From: Nakamurella sp. A5-74
GTDB lineage: Bacteria > Actinomycetota > Actinomycetes > Mycobacteriales > Nakamurellaceae
NCBI RefSeq assembly: GCF_040438885.1
Contig: NZ_CP159218.1
Location: 3,658,001 to 3,722,000 of the forward strand
Reading direction: 5' to 3'
Length of the DNA stretch: 64,000 nucleotides
Shown here: one piece after another, positions 26,207 to 33,830 of the stretch
Numbering within the stretch: the stretch's first letter is position 1
Layout: the number at the start of each line of letters is the position of its first letter
Made by a program: the position numbers and the translations under genes
Notes under the pieces: model-generated
The model's database searches: none
Seen by the model: the letters and a program-made list of their open reading frames with translations, nothing else
What the model was told of the DNA's origin: nothing

Positions 26207-26530
26207 GTGCCCGACCGACCTGAGATCGTCTGCATCTGCGGTTCTACCCGGTTCGTCGAAGAGCTGCTAGAGGCGAACCGCGACCTGACCTTCGCGGGTG
26301 TCATCGTCGTCGCACCAGGCGTCTTCACCCGCCCCGAGGATGGCGAGACCCACGAGAATCTCACCCAGGAGCAGAAGACTGCGCTGGACGCCCTCCACTT
26401 GCGAAAGATCGACCTGGCTGACCGAGTTCTGGTTGTCAACCCCGGCGGGTATGTCGGCGAGTCCACGAGCCGGGAGATCACGTACGCCCGCGCCACCGGC
26501 AAGCCGATCTCATTCACCGATCCCGTCTGA
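26207..26530 (+). CDS. Nucleoside 2-deoxyribosyltransferase-like small protein
   Basis: The 107-residue protein begins VPDRPEIVCICGSTRF and contains ALHLRKIDLADRVLVVNPGGYVGESTSREITYA, the layout of the nucleoside 2-deoxyribosyltransferase-like/DUF4406 group often found in phages and accessory DNA, in which the Asp and Glu residues act on nucleosides or nucleotides. GTG 26207 is chosen because GAAAGGA lies six bases upstream; ATGs at 26174 and 26180 are alternatives. It is absent from the mycobacterial order. Substrate unknown. Confidence 0.7.
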   Translation: MPDRPEIVCICGSTRFVEELLEANRDLTFAGVIVVAPGVFTRPEDGETHENLTQEQKTALDALHLRKIDLADRVLVVNPGGYVGESTSREITYARATGKPISFTDPV

Positions 26531-26712
26531 CCGACCGACGCTTCGCGGCGCGCGGCGTCGCCGCCCGAGCTGACAAGACCGCGCGGAACTCCACGCCGGA
26601 CTCAACCTCGCTGCGATCCTCCAAGCGGGTTTGCCACCACGTCCTGGTCGGCCAGCACCGCGTGATGCGTAGGACGGTGGGCGGGCCGGCTTCCGCCGAC
26701 CCGCCACACCGA

Positions 26713-27267
26713 TTACAGCTCCGGCCCGGAACCCCGCAGCCGGTCGACCTCCTGCATCGCGGTCCGCAGCTCCTCGAGCCAGGCGTCCGCGTGCTGTCCG
26801 ACCAGCCGCACCGACCAGGCCAGTGCTTCGGATCGGGATCGGGCGACCCCGGCCGCGACCAGGGTGTCCAGCACCTGACGCTCGGGCTGACGCAGCCGCG
26901 TCATCACCGGGGTCGACAGCGTGGTGAACAGCTCCAGCTCGTCGCCGATCCTGACCCCCCACGACACCTGCCGCCGGTAGCGGTGCTCTGCCTGCAGTGC
27001 GATCTCGATCCGCAATTCCCGGGTGTCCTCGCGGAACCGGCTGATCCGGCCCGACGCTGCCGCGGCCCGTGCCGCGTCGGTGTCGAACTCGCCTTCGGGG
27101 GCGCGGATCTCGCCGATCACCAGGATCTCGTCCCGGTCGACCCGCGCCTCGGCGGCCCCGACGAACCAGTCCTCCGGGAGCCGCCCGGCGAACCAGCCGG
27201 CCGCGTCGGATCCGTCCGGGGGCTCCGGTGCTGCCTGCCGCGATCGGCCTCTGCTGTCGTCCTTCAT
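26713..27267 (-). CDS. Hypothetical protein with ribbon-helix-helix-like C-terminus
   Basis: The 184-residue protein has no domain I can name over its first 120 residues (FVGAAEARVDRDEILVIGEI..., many Arg/Glu). The C-terminal stretch RQVLDTLVAAGVARSRSEALAWSVRLVGQHADAWLEELRTAM resembles the second helix pair of RHH regulators. A strong AGGAGG ribosome binding site precedes the ATG by five bases. Immediately upstream are two direct ATTACA repeats (27289-27302) that could be its operator. It lies 83 bases downstream of the mca-linked membrane protein gene. Confidence 0.6.
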   Translation of the reverse strand: MKDDSRGRSRQAAPEPPDGSDAAGWFAGRLPEDWFVGAAEARVDRDEILVIGEIRAPEGEFDTDAARAAAASGRISRFREDTRELRIEIALQAEHRYRRQVSWGVRIGDELELFTTLSTPVMTRLRQPERQVLDTLVAAGVARSRSEALAWSVRLVGQHADAWLEELRTAMQEVDRLRGSGPEL

Positions 27268-27288
27268 GACGTCCTCCTGTAGGGGTTG

Positions 27289-27302
27289 ATTACACCATTA
27301 CA
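27289..27302. promoter_or_regulatory. ATTACA direct repeats upstream of the RHH-like gene
   Basis: ATTACA at 27289-27294 and 27297-27302 (TGTAAT twice on the coding strand, 8-bp period), 22 bases upstream of the start codon. AT-rich direct repeats are rare in this GC-rich DNA and suit an RHH dimer pair. Binding is inferred. Confidence 0.4.
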
Positions 27303-27350
27303 GGCTTACGCCGAGGAGCTGGCAACCATGTTCGCCATGGGGCGAACGGA

Positions 27351-27692
27351 TCAGGAGTTCGGGTCCGTGGAGACCGGCGGGGCGTCGTTCGGCGACCGCT
27401 GCTCGGGATCGGAGACGGGCGTCGGACTCCCGGAGTGGGCCGCACCGGCGGGTCCGCCGTCCGCGGGGCGGGCGCCGGCAGTCGTCCCGTCTGTGGTGTC
27501 GAACGACGTCAGGCCGCTCACCTTCCGCATGTGCCGGTTCATCGACTTGATGAGCAGGTACAGCGCGACCCCGAGCAGCACGAGGACCAGCAGGCCGATC
27601 GGGGCGGCCTTGCCCCACTCGGCGCCCTTGCCCGGCGGAGGTGTCGGCGGGGCGGCCAGGAAGGCTGCCATCAGGTGGGCGCCCGCGGTCAT
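27351..27692 (-). CDS. Small single-pass membrane protein coupled to mca (Rv1083-like)
   Basis: The 113-residue protein has one membrane helix (APIGLLVLVLLGVALYLLI, about residues 30-50) followed by the basic conserved segment KSMNRHMRKVSGL and a disordered acidic/Pro tail. The same arrangement directly after mca occurs in mycobacteria (Rv1083, recall). The ATG overlaps the mca stop (ATGA), so it may anchor or assist Mca; that is inference. Confidence 0.75.
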   Translation of the reverse strand: MTAGAHLMAAFLAAPPTPPPGKGAEWGKAAPIGLLVLVLLGVALYLLIKSMNRHMRKVSGLTSFDTTDGTTAGARPADGGPAGAAHSGSPTPVSDPEQRSPNDAPPVSTDPNS

Positions 27693-28675
27693 CGATCGCT
27701 CCCGTCGAGGGCCCGGGCCGGCTCTCTGATGCCGGCGAACATGTCGTCCTCCGGCAGGGTCACCGGGACCCGCGACTGGGCCAGTTCGTAGTCGTCGGTC
27801 CCCCAGACGTGCGCCTCGATCTCCCGGGGTACGGCGAACCAGTGCGAGTCGGGATCGATCTGCGTCTCGTGGGCGAGCAACGCCTGATCACGGCGGTCGA
27901 AGAAATCGCCGATCGGGATCCGGGTGGTGATCCGATCGCTGCGGTCCGGACGGTTGTTCTCCTTCATCCTGGCGACCCATTCGTCGAACGGGCCGACCCC
28001 GGTCGCCTCCTTGACGGCGTCGTTGATCGCCGTCATCCGCTTCGCCGAGAATCCGCCGTTGTAGTAGAGCTTCTGCGGCGTCCACGGCTCGCCGGCGTCC
28101 GGGAACCGATCAGGATCGCCCGCCGCCTCGAAGGCGGCGACCGAGATCTCGTGGCATCGGATGTGGTCGGGGTGCGGGTATCCGCCGTTCTCGTCGTACG
28201 TCGTCATGACGTGCGGACGGAACTGTCGGATGGCCCTGACCAACGTCTCCACCTCGGCGTCGATCGGCAGTGCTCCGAAGCAGTCCGGCGGCAGCTCCCA
28301 GGTGTCGGGGTCGCCCTCGTGGTAGCCGGAGTCCTGGTAGCCCAGCCAGAGGTGCGCGACACCCAGGATCTCGGCGGCCCTGGCCATCTCGCGCAGCCGG
28401 AGCGACGGCATGTCGACCTCGGCGTCGACGAACTTCTTGTTGAGGATGTCACCACGTTCACCGCCGGTGCAGGACACGACCAGCACGCCCACGCCCTCGT
28501 CCGAGTAGCGGGCGAGCGTTGCGGCGCCCTTGCTCGACTCGTCGTCGGGATGCGCGTGCACCGCCATCAGACGCAGCTCGGCGTCGTGCGCACGCTGCCA
28601 GCGATGCTCGGCAGAGAACCGGAGCGGCTCGGAGATGGGGTCAGAAACGGGTTGGTTCACCCTGGTCCTCGTCAA
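27689..28675 (-). CDS. mca: Mycothiol S-conjugate amidase
   Basis: The 328-residue protein is a LmbE-like zinc amidase with AHPDDESSKG (His42, Asp45 zinc ligands; Lys49 distinguishes Mca from MshB), GERGDIL, the tyrosine/aspartate stretch TTYDENGGYPHPDHIRCHE and a C-terminal ETQIDPDSHWFAVPRE. Mca cleaves mycothiol-xenobiotic adducts to mercapturic acids for export. Its presence shows that the organism makes mycothiol. It heads an operon with the small membrane protein. Confidence 0.96.
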   Translation of the reverse strand: MTRTRVNQPVSDPISEPLRFSAEHRWQRAHDAELRLMAVHAHPDDESSKGAATLARYSDEGVGVLVVSCTGGERGDILNKKFVDAEVDMPSLRLREMARAAEILGVAHLWLGYQDSGYHEGDPDTWELPPDCFGALPIDAEVETLVRAIRQFRPHVMTTYDENGGYPHPDHIRCHEISVAAFEAAGDPDRFPDAGEPWTPQKLYYNGGFSAKRMTAINDAVKEATGVGPFDEWVARMKENNRPDRSDRITTRIPIGDFFDRRDQALLAHETQIDPDSHWFAVPREIEAHVWGTDDYELAQSRVPVTLPEDDMFAGIREPARALDGSDR

Positions 28676-29117
28676 TGGTCGTCGTGGCTCGCATCGGCAG
28701 CGGCTCCAGAAGGTGTCCGCCTCCGCGGCGTCGGATCACCTGACGCTGCGGACGGCCCTGCTGGGTCCATCTGCCATTGTCGCGCGCGCCTCCGACACGC
28801 GTTCCCCTGGGTCGCCCCCATTCCTCGGGAAACCCCCTCCGACCTGCGCCGACACAGCAGACTTCGAATGCAGGAGGTCTGTGTCACACGGTGCGTGATA
28901 ACCTGTTGTTCAACCGCGGCTCCCTGCCGCCGGGTGGTGCCTGTGCGACTTCACCGTCTGTTGCAGCCCGCCACCACGGCGCTTCAGGGGCCGCGTCCGC
29001 TGTTCCGGGGGGAACACTCACATTCGCGTCCGTTGCGGATGTCGGCAACCCTCCCGGGTCGCCTACCACCGAAGTACATCGACCGTCAGTCGGACGATCG
29101 ATCAGTGAGGAGTCACC
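28676..29117. other. 442-base intergenic region between mca and greA starts
   Basis: This divergent region must contain the mca and greA promoters. A possible greA -10-like GATAAC lies at 28897-28902, which would give a leader of about 210 bases. GTGTCACAC just upstream is a short palindrome. A GAGGAG ribosome binding site precedes greA. In mycobacteria a DUF4307 gene (Rv1081c) sits here; I see no equivalent frame. Confidence 0.4.
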
Positions 29118-29609
29118 ATGAGCGAGACCGCAACCAGCACCTGGTTGACGCAGGAAGCGTTCGACCGCCTGAAGGGCGAGTTGGACGAGTTGGTGGCCAA
29201 CCGCCCCATCATCGCGGCCGAGATCAATGCCCGCCGCGAAGAGGGCGATCTCAAGGAGAACGGCGGCTATCACGCCGCCCGTGACGAACAGGGCAAGCAG
29301 GAGGTCCGGATCCGTCAGCTCCAGGAGCTGCTCAACAACGCGCAGGTCGGCATCCGCCCGAGCTCGGACAGCGGCGTCGTGGAGCCGGGCATGGTCGTGA
29401 CGGTGGCCTATGACGACGACGACCAGGAGACCTTCCTGCTGGCCTCCCGCGAGGAGGGCAGCCACGGCTCGATGTCGGTCTACTCCCCGCAGTCGCCGAT
29501 CGGTGCCGCCATCCTCGGAGCGGCGCCCGGCGAGTCGCGCGAGTACGAACTGCCCAACGGCAAGATGCAGCAGGTTTCGGTGATCGAGGCCAAGCCGTTC
29601 ACCGGCTGA
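29118..29609 (+). CDS. greA: Transcription elongation factor GreA
   Basis: The 163-residue protein has the GreA coiled-coil with the catalytic loop ([25 protein letters not shown]; conserved Asp/Glu at the tip) and the FKBP-like C-terminal domain ([34 protein letters not shown]). It stimulates transcript cleavage in backtracked RNA polymerase. A strong terminator hairpin follows 32 bases after the stop. Confidence 0.97.
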   Translation: MSETATSTWLTQEAFDRLKGELDELVANRPIIAAEINARREEGDLKENGGYHAARDEQGKQEVRIRQLQELLNNAQVGIRPSSDSGVVEPGMVVTVAYDDDDQETFLLASREEGSHGSMSVYSPQSPIGAAILGAAPGESREYELPNGKMQQVSVIEAKPFTG

Positions 29610-29641
29610 TCCTCTCCGGCCCGAGGGCCGCAGTCGCAGCA

Positions 29642-29670
29642 GGCCGCCGGACCCGTCGGGTTCGGCGGCC
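29642..29670. terminator. Bidirectional terminator between greA and ilvA
   Basis: GGCCGCCG (29642-29649) pairs with CGGCGGCC (29663-29670), and the inner ACCC pairs with GGGT, giving a long GC-rich stem with single-base bulges. It lies between convergent greA and ilvA and could serve both. Confidence 0.8.
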
Positions 29671-29702
29671 TTCGCGCATCCGAGGGGTCCCGGTCGCCTC
29701 GC

Positions 29703-30914
29703 CTAGTGCGAGTCCAGGATCCGATGTCCGCTGGTGACCAGTCGGTGCAGGATCTGGTCACGGTGCTCTGCCCCCTTGCACTCCAGCCGGAGCGAGACCT
29801 CGACGTTGCCGAGGGTCAGACCGCTGCCCAGGCGCGACTGCTCCAGATCCACCACGCTCGCGCCCAGCGCCCCGACCTCGGCGAGCAACGCGGCCAGCGT
29901 GCCGGGGCGATCGGAGATCTCCACCCGGAGCGACAGGAACCGACCCGCGGCGACCAGGCCGTGCTCGGCGATGTGCACCATCAGCAGCGGGTCGATGTTC
30001 CCCCCGGACAGCACGGCGACGGTCGGCGGCGCACACAGCTCGGGCCGGGTCATGATGGCTGCCACCGCTGCGGCGCCGGACGCCTCGACGACCAGCTTCG
30101 CCCGTTCCAGACACAGCAGCATGGCCCGCGACAGTTCGTCCTCGGTGACGGTGACGATCTCGTCGACCAGGTCGACGACGTGGGCGAAGGAGAGCGCACT
30201 GGGTTCGCCGACCGCGATGCCGTCGGCCATCGTCGTCAGGTCCAGGCGTCGCACCGGTCGACCCTGACGCAACGACTCCGGCCAGGCCGCTGCCTGTTCC
30301 GCCTGGACGCCGATGATCCGGACTCCCGGGCGCACCTGCTTGACGGCCGCGGCGATCCCCGAGATCAGTCCGCCGCCGCCGAGGGCGACGACGATGCTCT
30401 GCACGTCGGGAACCTGTTCGAGGATCTCCAGCCCGACCGTCCCCTGACCACGCAACACATCCGGATGGTCGAAGGGGTGGACGAAGGTGGCGCCGGTCTG
30501 TTCCGCGAACCGGATCGCCTCCTCCAGGGCCTCGCTCAGCGTGGGTCCGTGCAGGTGGACGGTGGCGCCGTAGGCCCTGGTCGCCTGCAGCTTGGCGATC
30601 GACGCACCCACCGGCATGAAGACCGTCGCCTGGACACCGAGCAGCGCCGCTGCCAGCGCCACCCCCTGGGCGTGGTTGCCGGCGCTGGCGGCCACCACGC
30701 CGGCCGCCTTCTCCGCGTCGGACAACCGGAAGATCCGGGTGTAGGCGCCGCGGATCTTGAACGAACCGGTGCGCTGCAGGTTCTCGCACTTGAGGTGGAC
30801 AGGACCGCCCACCTTCTCCGACAGCGGCCGGGAGGACTCCATCGGCGTGCGCCGGATCACCGGCGCCAACAGGAGCTGGGCTTCGCGGATCTCCTCGACG
30901 CTGACGTGCTGCAT
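29703..30914 (-). CDS. ilvA: Threonine ammonia-lyase (threonine dehydratase) with C-terminal ACT domain
   Basis: The 403-residue protein is a fold-type II PLP enzyme with the Schiff-base lysine Lys53 in GSFKIRGA, the SAGNHAQGVALA substrate loop and the ALGGGGLISGIA phosphate-binding glycines. One ACT domain (LRVEISDRPGTLAALLAEVGALGASVVDLEQSR) ends the protein. It deaminates threonine to 2-oxobutanoate for isoleucine synthesis or catabolism; the short form with one ACT domain is common in actinobacteria. ATG 30914 is chosen; the longer frame runs antisense into the ROK region. Confidence 0.94.
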   Translation of the reverse strand: MQHVSVEEIREAQLLLAPVIRRTPMESSRPLSEKVGGPVHLKCENLQRTGSFKIRGAYTRIFRLSDAEKAAGVVAASAGNHAQGVALAAALLGVQATVFMPVGASIAKLQATRAYGATVHLHGPTLSEALEEAIRFAEQTGATFVHPFDHPDVLRGQGTVGLEILEQVPDVQSIVVALGGGGLISGIAAAVKQVRPGVRIIGVQAEQAAAWPESLRQGRPVRRLDLTTMADGIAVGEPSALSFAHVVDLVDEIVTVTEDELSRAMLLCLERAKLVVEASGAAAVAAIMTRPELCAPPTVAVLSGGNIDPLLMVHIAEHGLVAAGRFLSLRVEISDRPGTLAALLAEVGALGASVVDLEQSRLGSGLTLGNVEVSLRLECKGAEHRDQILHRLVTSGHRILDSH

Positions 30915-30976
30915 GATGCCGATCCTGCCACGCTCCCGACGGTGTCGGGCCAGGTCTGGCGGGGCGATCGGCCCGC

Positions 30977-32227
30977 TCAACCGGAGCGGTAGGACTGCGG
31001 GTGCAACACCGCGGCGGCTGCACCGAGCGGGACGCTCTCCTGACCCAGCACGGCGGGGACCACCCGCGGGGCCGCGGCGTACCCGAGCGCTGCGTGTGCC
31101 GCGTACCCGTCGCCGACGGCCTCGAGTACCGGCGGTCCCAGCGCGCCGAGCGGTCCCCCGATCACCACCACGTCCAGGTCCAGCAGCGTCACCACTGCGG
31201 CGACGGCCTGACCGATCGCCTCGCCGGCGCGACGGAGCGTCGCCTGCGCGATGGCATCGCCCCGGCCGGCCGCCCGCGCGATCCGCGTGACGTCGTTCCC
31301 GGCCTCGATGCCGCCGTGCGAGGAGTACCACTCGCAGATCGCGGCCCCCCCGGCGACAGCCTGCAGACACCCGCGCGCACCGCAGGCGCACTTCGGTCCG
31401 TAGGGGTCGACACAGATGTGGCCGATGTGGCCGGCGTTGCCGGTGGTGCCGGCCAGGAGCCGGTCGCCCAGGGCCAGCGCGCCGTTGATCTCGCGGTCCC
31501 AGTCGATGGCGAGCACGCCGCGTCGCCCCCTGGCTGCGCCGCGCCAGTGCTCTGAGGCCAACAGCGCGGGCGCCGGCGTCGTCAGCGCGACGGGCAGGTC
31601 GTACTGTTCGGCCAGTCGTTCGCCGAGCGGAAAGCCATGCCAGGGGCCGCATTCCACCGATCCGGCGTGTTGGTCGATCCGGCCGGCGACGAGTACCCCG
31701 ACGCCACGCAGCCCGGTGGGGCGGTCGGGGTCGAACCCGACGGCGTGCAGTACTGCGTCGGCGCCGGCGCAGACCGCGGCGAACATCCGTTCTGCGGCGG
31801 GCTCTCCGGCGACCGGTTCGCCGGTCGGGGGTGTTGGACTCTGCGCGGTCGACGGGCGGCGGTAGGAGGCGGCCACCACCCCGCGCTCGGTGACGATCGC
31901 AACCTGGATGCCGTCGGTGGTGACGCCGATCGCGAGAGCGCAGTCGGCCGGGTCCAGCGAGCCACGCCGGTTCCGCACGACAGGGTCGACGTCGTACCGG
32001 TCGGTGGACAGATCGACCAGGAGGTTCGAGTCGTTCGGGACGTCCTGGTCGGCGTCCTGTTCGGCCTGCTGGTCGTCATGATCTGCGGCGGCGGCTCGCT
32101 GTTCGTCCTGGTGGCCGCGGATGATCCGGGCCAGCACGGACAGCGGAATGACCTGGACCCGGTCGGGCTGGCCCGAGCGATCGTCGCCGCCGAGGGTGGA
32201 CCGCGTCAGTGCATCCGGGGCTGCCAT
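30977..32227 (-). CDS. ROK-family protein, probably catalytically degenerate
   Basis: The 416-residue protein keeps ROK landmarks: GVGVLVAGRIDQ, the zinc motif GHIGHICVDPYGPKCACGARGCLQ (His267/His270, Cys280/Cys282/Cys287) and VVVIGGPLG. The usual catalytic NDAN motif is replaced by TTPAPALLASEHW (about 217-228), so sugar kinase activity is doubtful. A ~95-residue acidic N-terminal extension lacks an obvious helix-turn-helix. It may be a sugar-sensing or regulatory protein. It converges with nothing: ilvA follows on the same strand and PadR diverges upstream across a repeat-rich gap. Confidence 0.78.
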   Translation of the reverse strand: MAAPDALTRSTLGGDDRSGQPDRVQVIPLSVLARIIRGHQDEQRAAAADHDDQQAEQDADQDVPNDSNLLVDLSTDRYDVDPVVRNRRGSLDPADCALAIGVTTDGIQVAIVTERGVVAASYRRPSTAQSPTPPTGEPVAGEPAAERMFAAVCAGADAVLHAVGFDPDRPTGLRGVGVLVAGRIDQHAGSVECGPWHGFPLGERLAEQYDLPVALTTPAPALLASEHWRGAARGRRGVLAIDWDREINGALALGDRLLAGTTGNAGHIGHICVDPYGPKCACGARGCLQAVAGGAAICEWYSSHGGIEAGNDVTRIARAAGRGDAIAQATLRRAGEAIGQAVAAVVTLLDLDVVVIGGPLGALGPPVLEAVGDGYAAHAALGYAAAPRVVPAVLGQESVPLGAAAAVLHPQSYRSG

Positions 32228-32294
32228 GCCCGGTCGGACTGCCGACCGCGCGGATCGGTTCCCCGAGACCCGCGCGGCTGCAGAAACGAGTTGA

Positions 32295-32414
32295 CGGTGA
32301 TCGAGCGACGAAGGAGTCAACGGTGATCGAGCGACGAAGGAGTCGAGATCCCACACCCCGCCCAGCAAGATTTCCGATGATCGAGCAAGCGACGAAGGAG
32401 CGCGTCGAGATCCC
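32295..32414. repeat. Three tandem copies of a dispersed intergenic repeat
   Basis: CGGTGATCGAGCGACGAAGG-type units at 32295-32318 and 32321-32352 are near identical; 32377-32414 has extra bases (AAGC, CGC). The second ends in AGTCGAGATCCC and is identical over 32 bases to 41312-41343. Reverse-complement relatives lie at 51121-51157 and 51281-51317. Confidence 0.85.
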
Positions 32415-32522
32415 CGCCCACACACGCGGCTGCAGAACCGTTCCAGTGGTCCGCCACTCCCCGGGTTGTGGCGAACCACAATTTCCGTTCTACAGCCGGT
32501 TTCAGCGACACGCCGCCAAGCT

Positions 32523-32550
32523 ATACATGCCGTATCTATATGCCATGTAT
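32523..32550. promoter_or_regulatory. Palindromic PadR operator
   Basis: ATACATG (32523-32529) and CATGTAT (32544-32550) form an inverted repeat with a 14-base spacer that contains an AT-rich TATCTATAT, probably the -10 region. It lies nine bases before the padR ATG, the right place for PadR autorepression. Confidence 0.65.
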
Positions 32551-32559
32551 GGTCACCGC

Positions 32560-33087
32560 ATGTCAGTCCCCCGCACCCTGCTCGGTCTGCTCCAGGCACA
32601 GAACTCCTCCCACGGCTACGACCTCAAGCGCACGCACGACGAGTTGTTCCGCTCCGAACGACCCCTCGCCTACGGGCAGGTCTACGCGACACTCGCGCGC
32701 CTGCTCAAGAACGGGATGGTGAGCATCGACGGCGCCGAGAGCGGCGATGGCCCCGATCGCAAGCTGTACAGCATCACCGACGCCGGCGTCACCGATCTGG
32801 ATTCCTGGCTGTCCTCGCCCGAGCAGCCGACCGAGTACCTGCACAACACGCTCTACACCAAGGTGGTGCTCGCCCTCATGGCCGACCGATCAGCCGCAGA
32901 CATCCTCGATGCGCAACGCGCCGAGCATCTGACTGCGATGCGAGAGTTCAACCGCCGCAAGGCTTCCGGCGATCTGGCCGATCAACTCATCTGTGACCAC
33001 GCGCTCTACCACCTGGAAGCGGACCTGCGCTGGCTGGACGTCACGGCCGCGCGGTTGGCCGAGCTCGCGGCGCAGGTGAAGGGATGA
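32560..33087 (+). CDS. PadR-family transcriptional repressor
   Basis: The 175-residue protein has the PadR winged helix (RTLLGLLQAQNSSHGYDLKRTHDELF, LAYGQVYATLARLLKNGMVSI, KLYSITDAGVTDLDSWL) and the vicinal C-terminal helical dimerisation domain. The gene overlaps the ABC ATPase gene by four bases, and a palindrome overlaps its promoter. Inference: it controls the PadR-ABC-permease operon, perhaps in response to a drug or peptide carried by the transporter. Confidence 0.9.
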   Translation: MSVPRTLLGLLQAQNSSHGYDLKRTHDELFRSERPLAYGQVYATLARLLKNGMVSIDGAESGDGPDRKLYSITDAGVTDLDSWLSSPEQPTEYLHNTLYTKVVLALMADRSAADILDAQRAEHLTAMREFNRRKASGDLADQLICDHALYHLEADLRWLDVTAARLAELAAQVKG

Positions 33088-33830
33088 CCTCCACGAGATC
33101 GGCCGGCGATCAGCCGTCGGGAGGCAGGCAGGCAGCGGTGACGGACGAGGGGTCGTCACCGCTGCTCTCCGGCCGCGATCTGGTGCTGGACTTCGGCGTG
33201 ACGCCGGCGCTGCGGGGTGCGGACCTGGTGGTGATGCCCGGCGAGATCGTCGCAGTGATGGGAGCCTCCGGGTCCGGGAAGTCGACCCTGCTTCATGTGC
33301 TCGCGGGCATCATCCCGCCCGATTCGGGCACCGTCACCTACCGAGGCGCGGACGTGACCACGATGCACGAGCGGGATCGGTCTGCGCTGCGCCGCAACGA
33401 TTTCGGCTTCATCTTCCAGTTCGGGCAGCTGCTCCCCGAGCTCACCTGCGTGCAGAACGTGGCGCTACCACTGCGGCTGGGCGGAATCGGTCGCCGGGCC
33501 GCGGAGCGGGTGGCGCTCGAGGAGCTCGCCCGGCTCGACGTCGCAGACACGGCCGACGTGGTCCCCGGCCGGGTGTCCGGTGGGCAGGCCCAGCGGGTCG
33601 CCGTGGCCCGTGCTCTGATCGCTCGGCCCTCGATCATCTTCGCCGACGAGCCGACCGGCGCACTGGACTCGCTGCAGGCGGAGAAGGTGATGAATTTGTT
33701 GGCGAAAGCGGTGCGGGACACTCAGTTCGCCATGGTCCTGGTGACGCACGAGCCGCGGGTCGCTGCCTACTCCGACCGCGAGATCCTCATGCGGGACGGC
33801 CGGACCAGCGAGACCAGGGACCTCGCATGA
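33084..33830 (+). CDS. ABC transporter ATP-binding protein (MacB/LolD-like)
   Basis: The 248-residue protein has Walker A GASGSGKST, the Q-loop FIFQFGQLLPELT, signature VSGGQAQRVAVARAL, Walker B IIFADEPTGALD and the H-loop THEP. The DEPTGALD signature is typical of MacB/LolCDE/FtsE-type systems that work with FtsX permeases. It overlaps padR upstream and the permease gene downstream (ATGA both times), one operon. Confidence 0.93.
   Translation: MTSTRSAGDQPSGGRQAAVTDEGSSPLLSGRDLVLDFGVTPALRGADLVVMPGEIVAVMGASGSGKSTLLHVLAGIIPPDSGTVTYRGADVTTMHERDRSALRRNDFGFIFQFGQLLPELTCVQNVALPLRLGGIGRRAAERVALEELARLDVADTADVVPGRVSGGQAQRVAVARALIARPSIIFADEPTGALDSLQAEKVMNLLAKAVRDTQFAMVLVTHEPRVAAYSDREILMRDGRTSETRDLA

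Larger units (their letters stand above)
32228..32559. other. Repeat-rich intergenic region between ROK and PadR genes
   Basis: The 332-base gap holds three copies of the dispersed GTGATCGAGCGACGAAGGAG element (32295-32318, 32321-32352, 32377-32414, the last a variant) and the PadR operator (32523-32550). No protein-coding frame with recognisable features is present. Confidence 0.7.

Noticed and set aside
26510..26962. 150-codon - strand ORF
   Set aside because: It overlaps the RHH-like gene in another frame and the end of the deoxyribosyltransferase-like gene; composition is Arg/Ala/Gly-rich noise.
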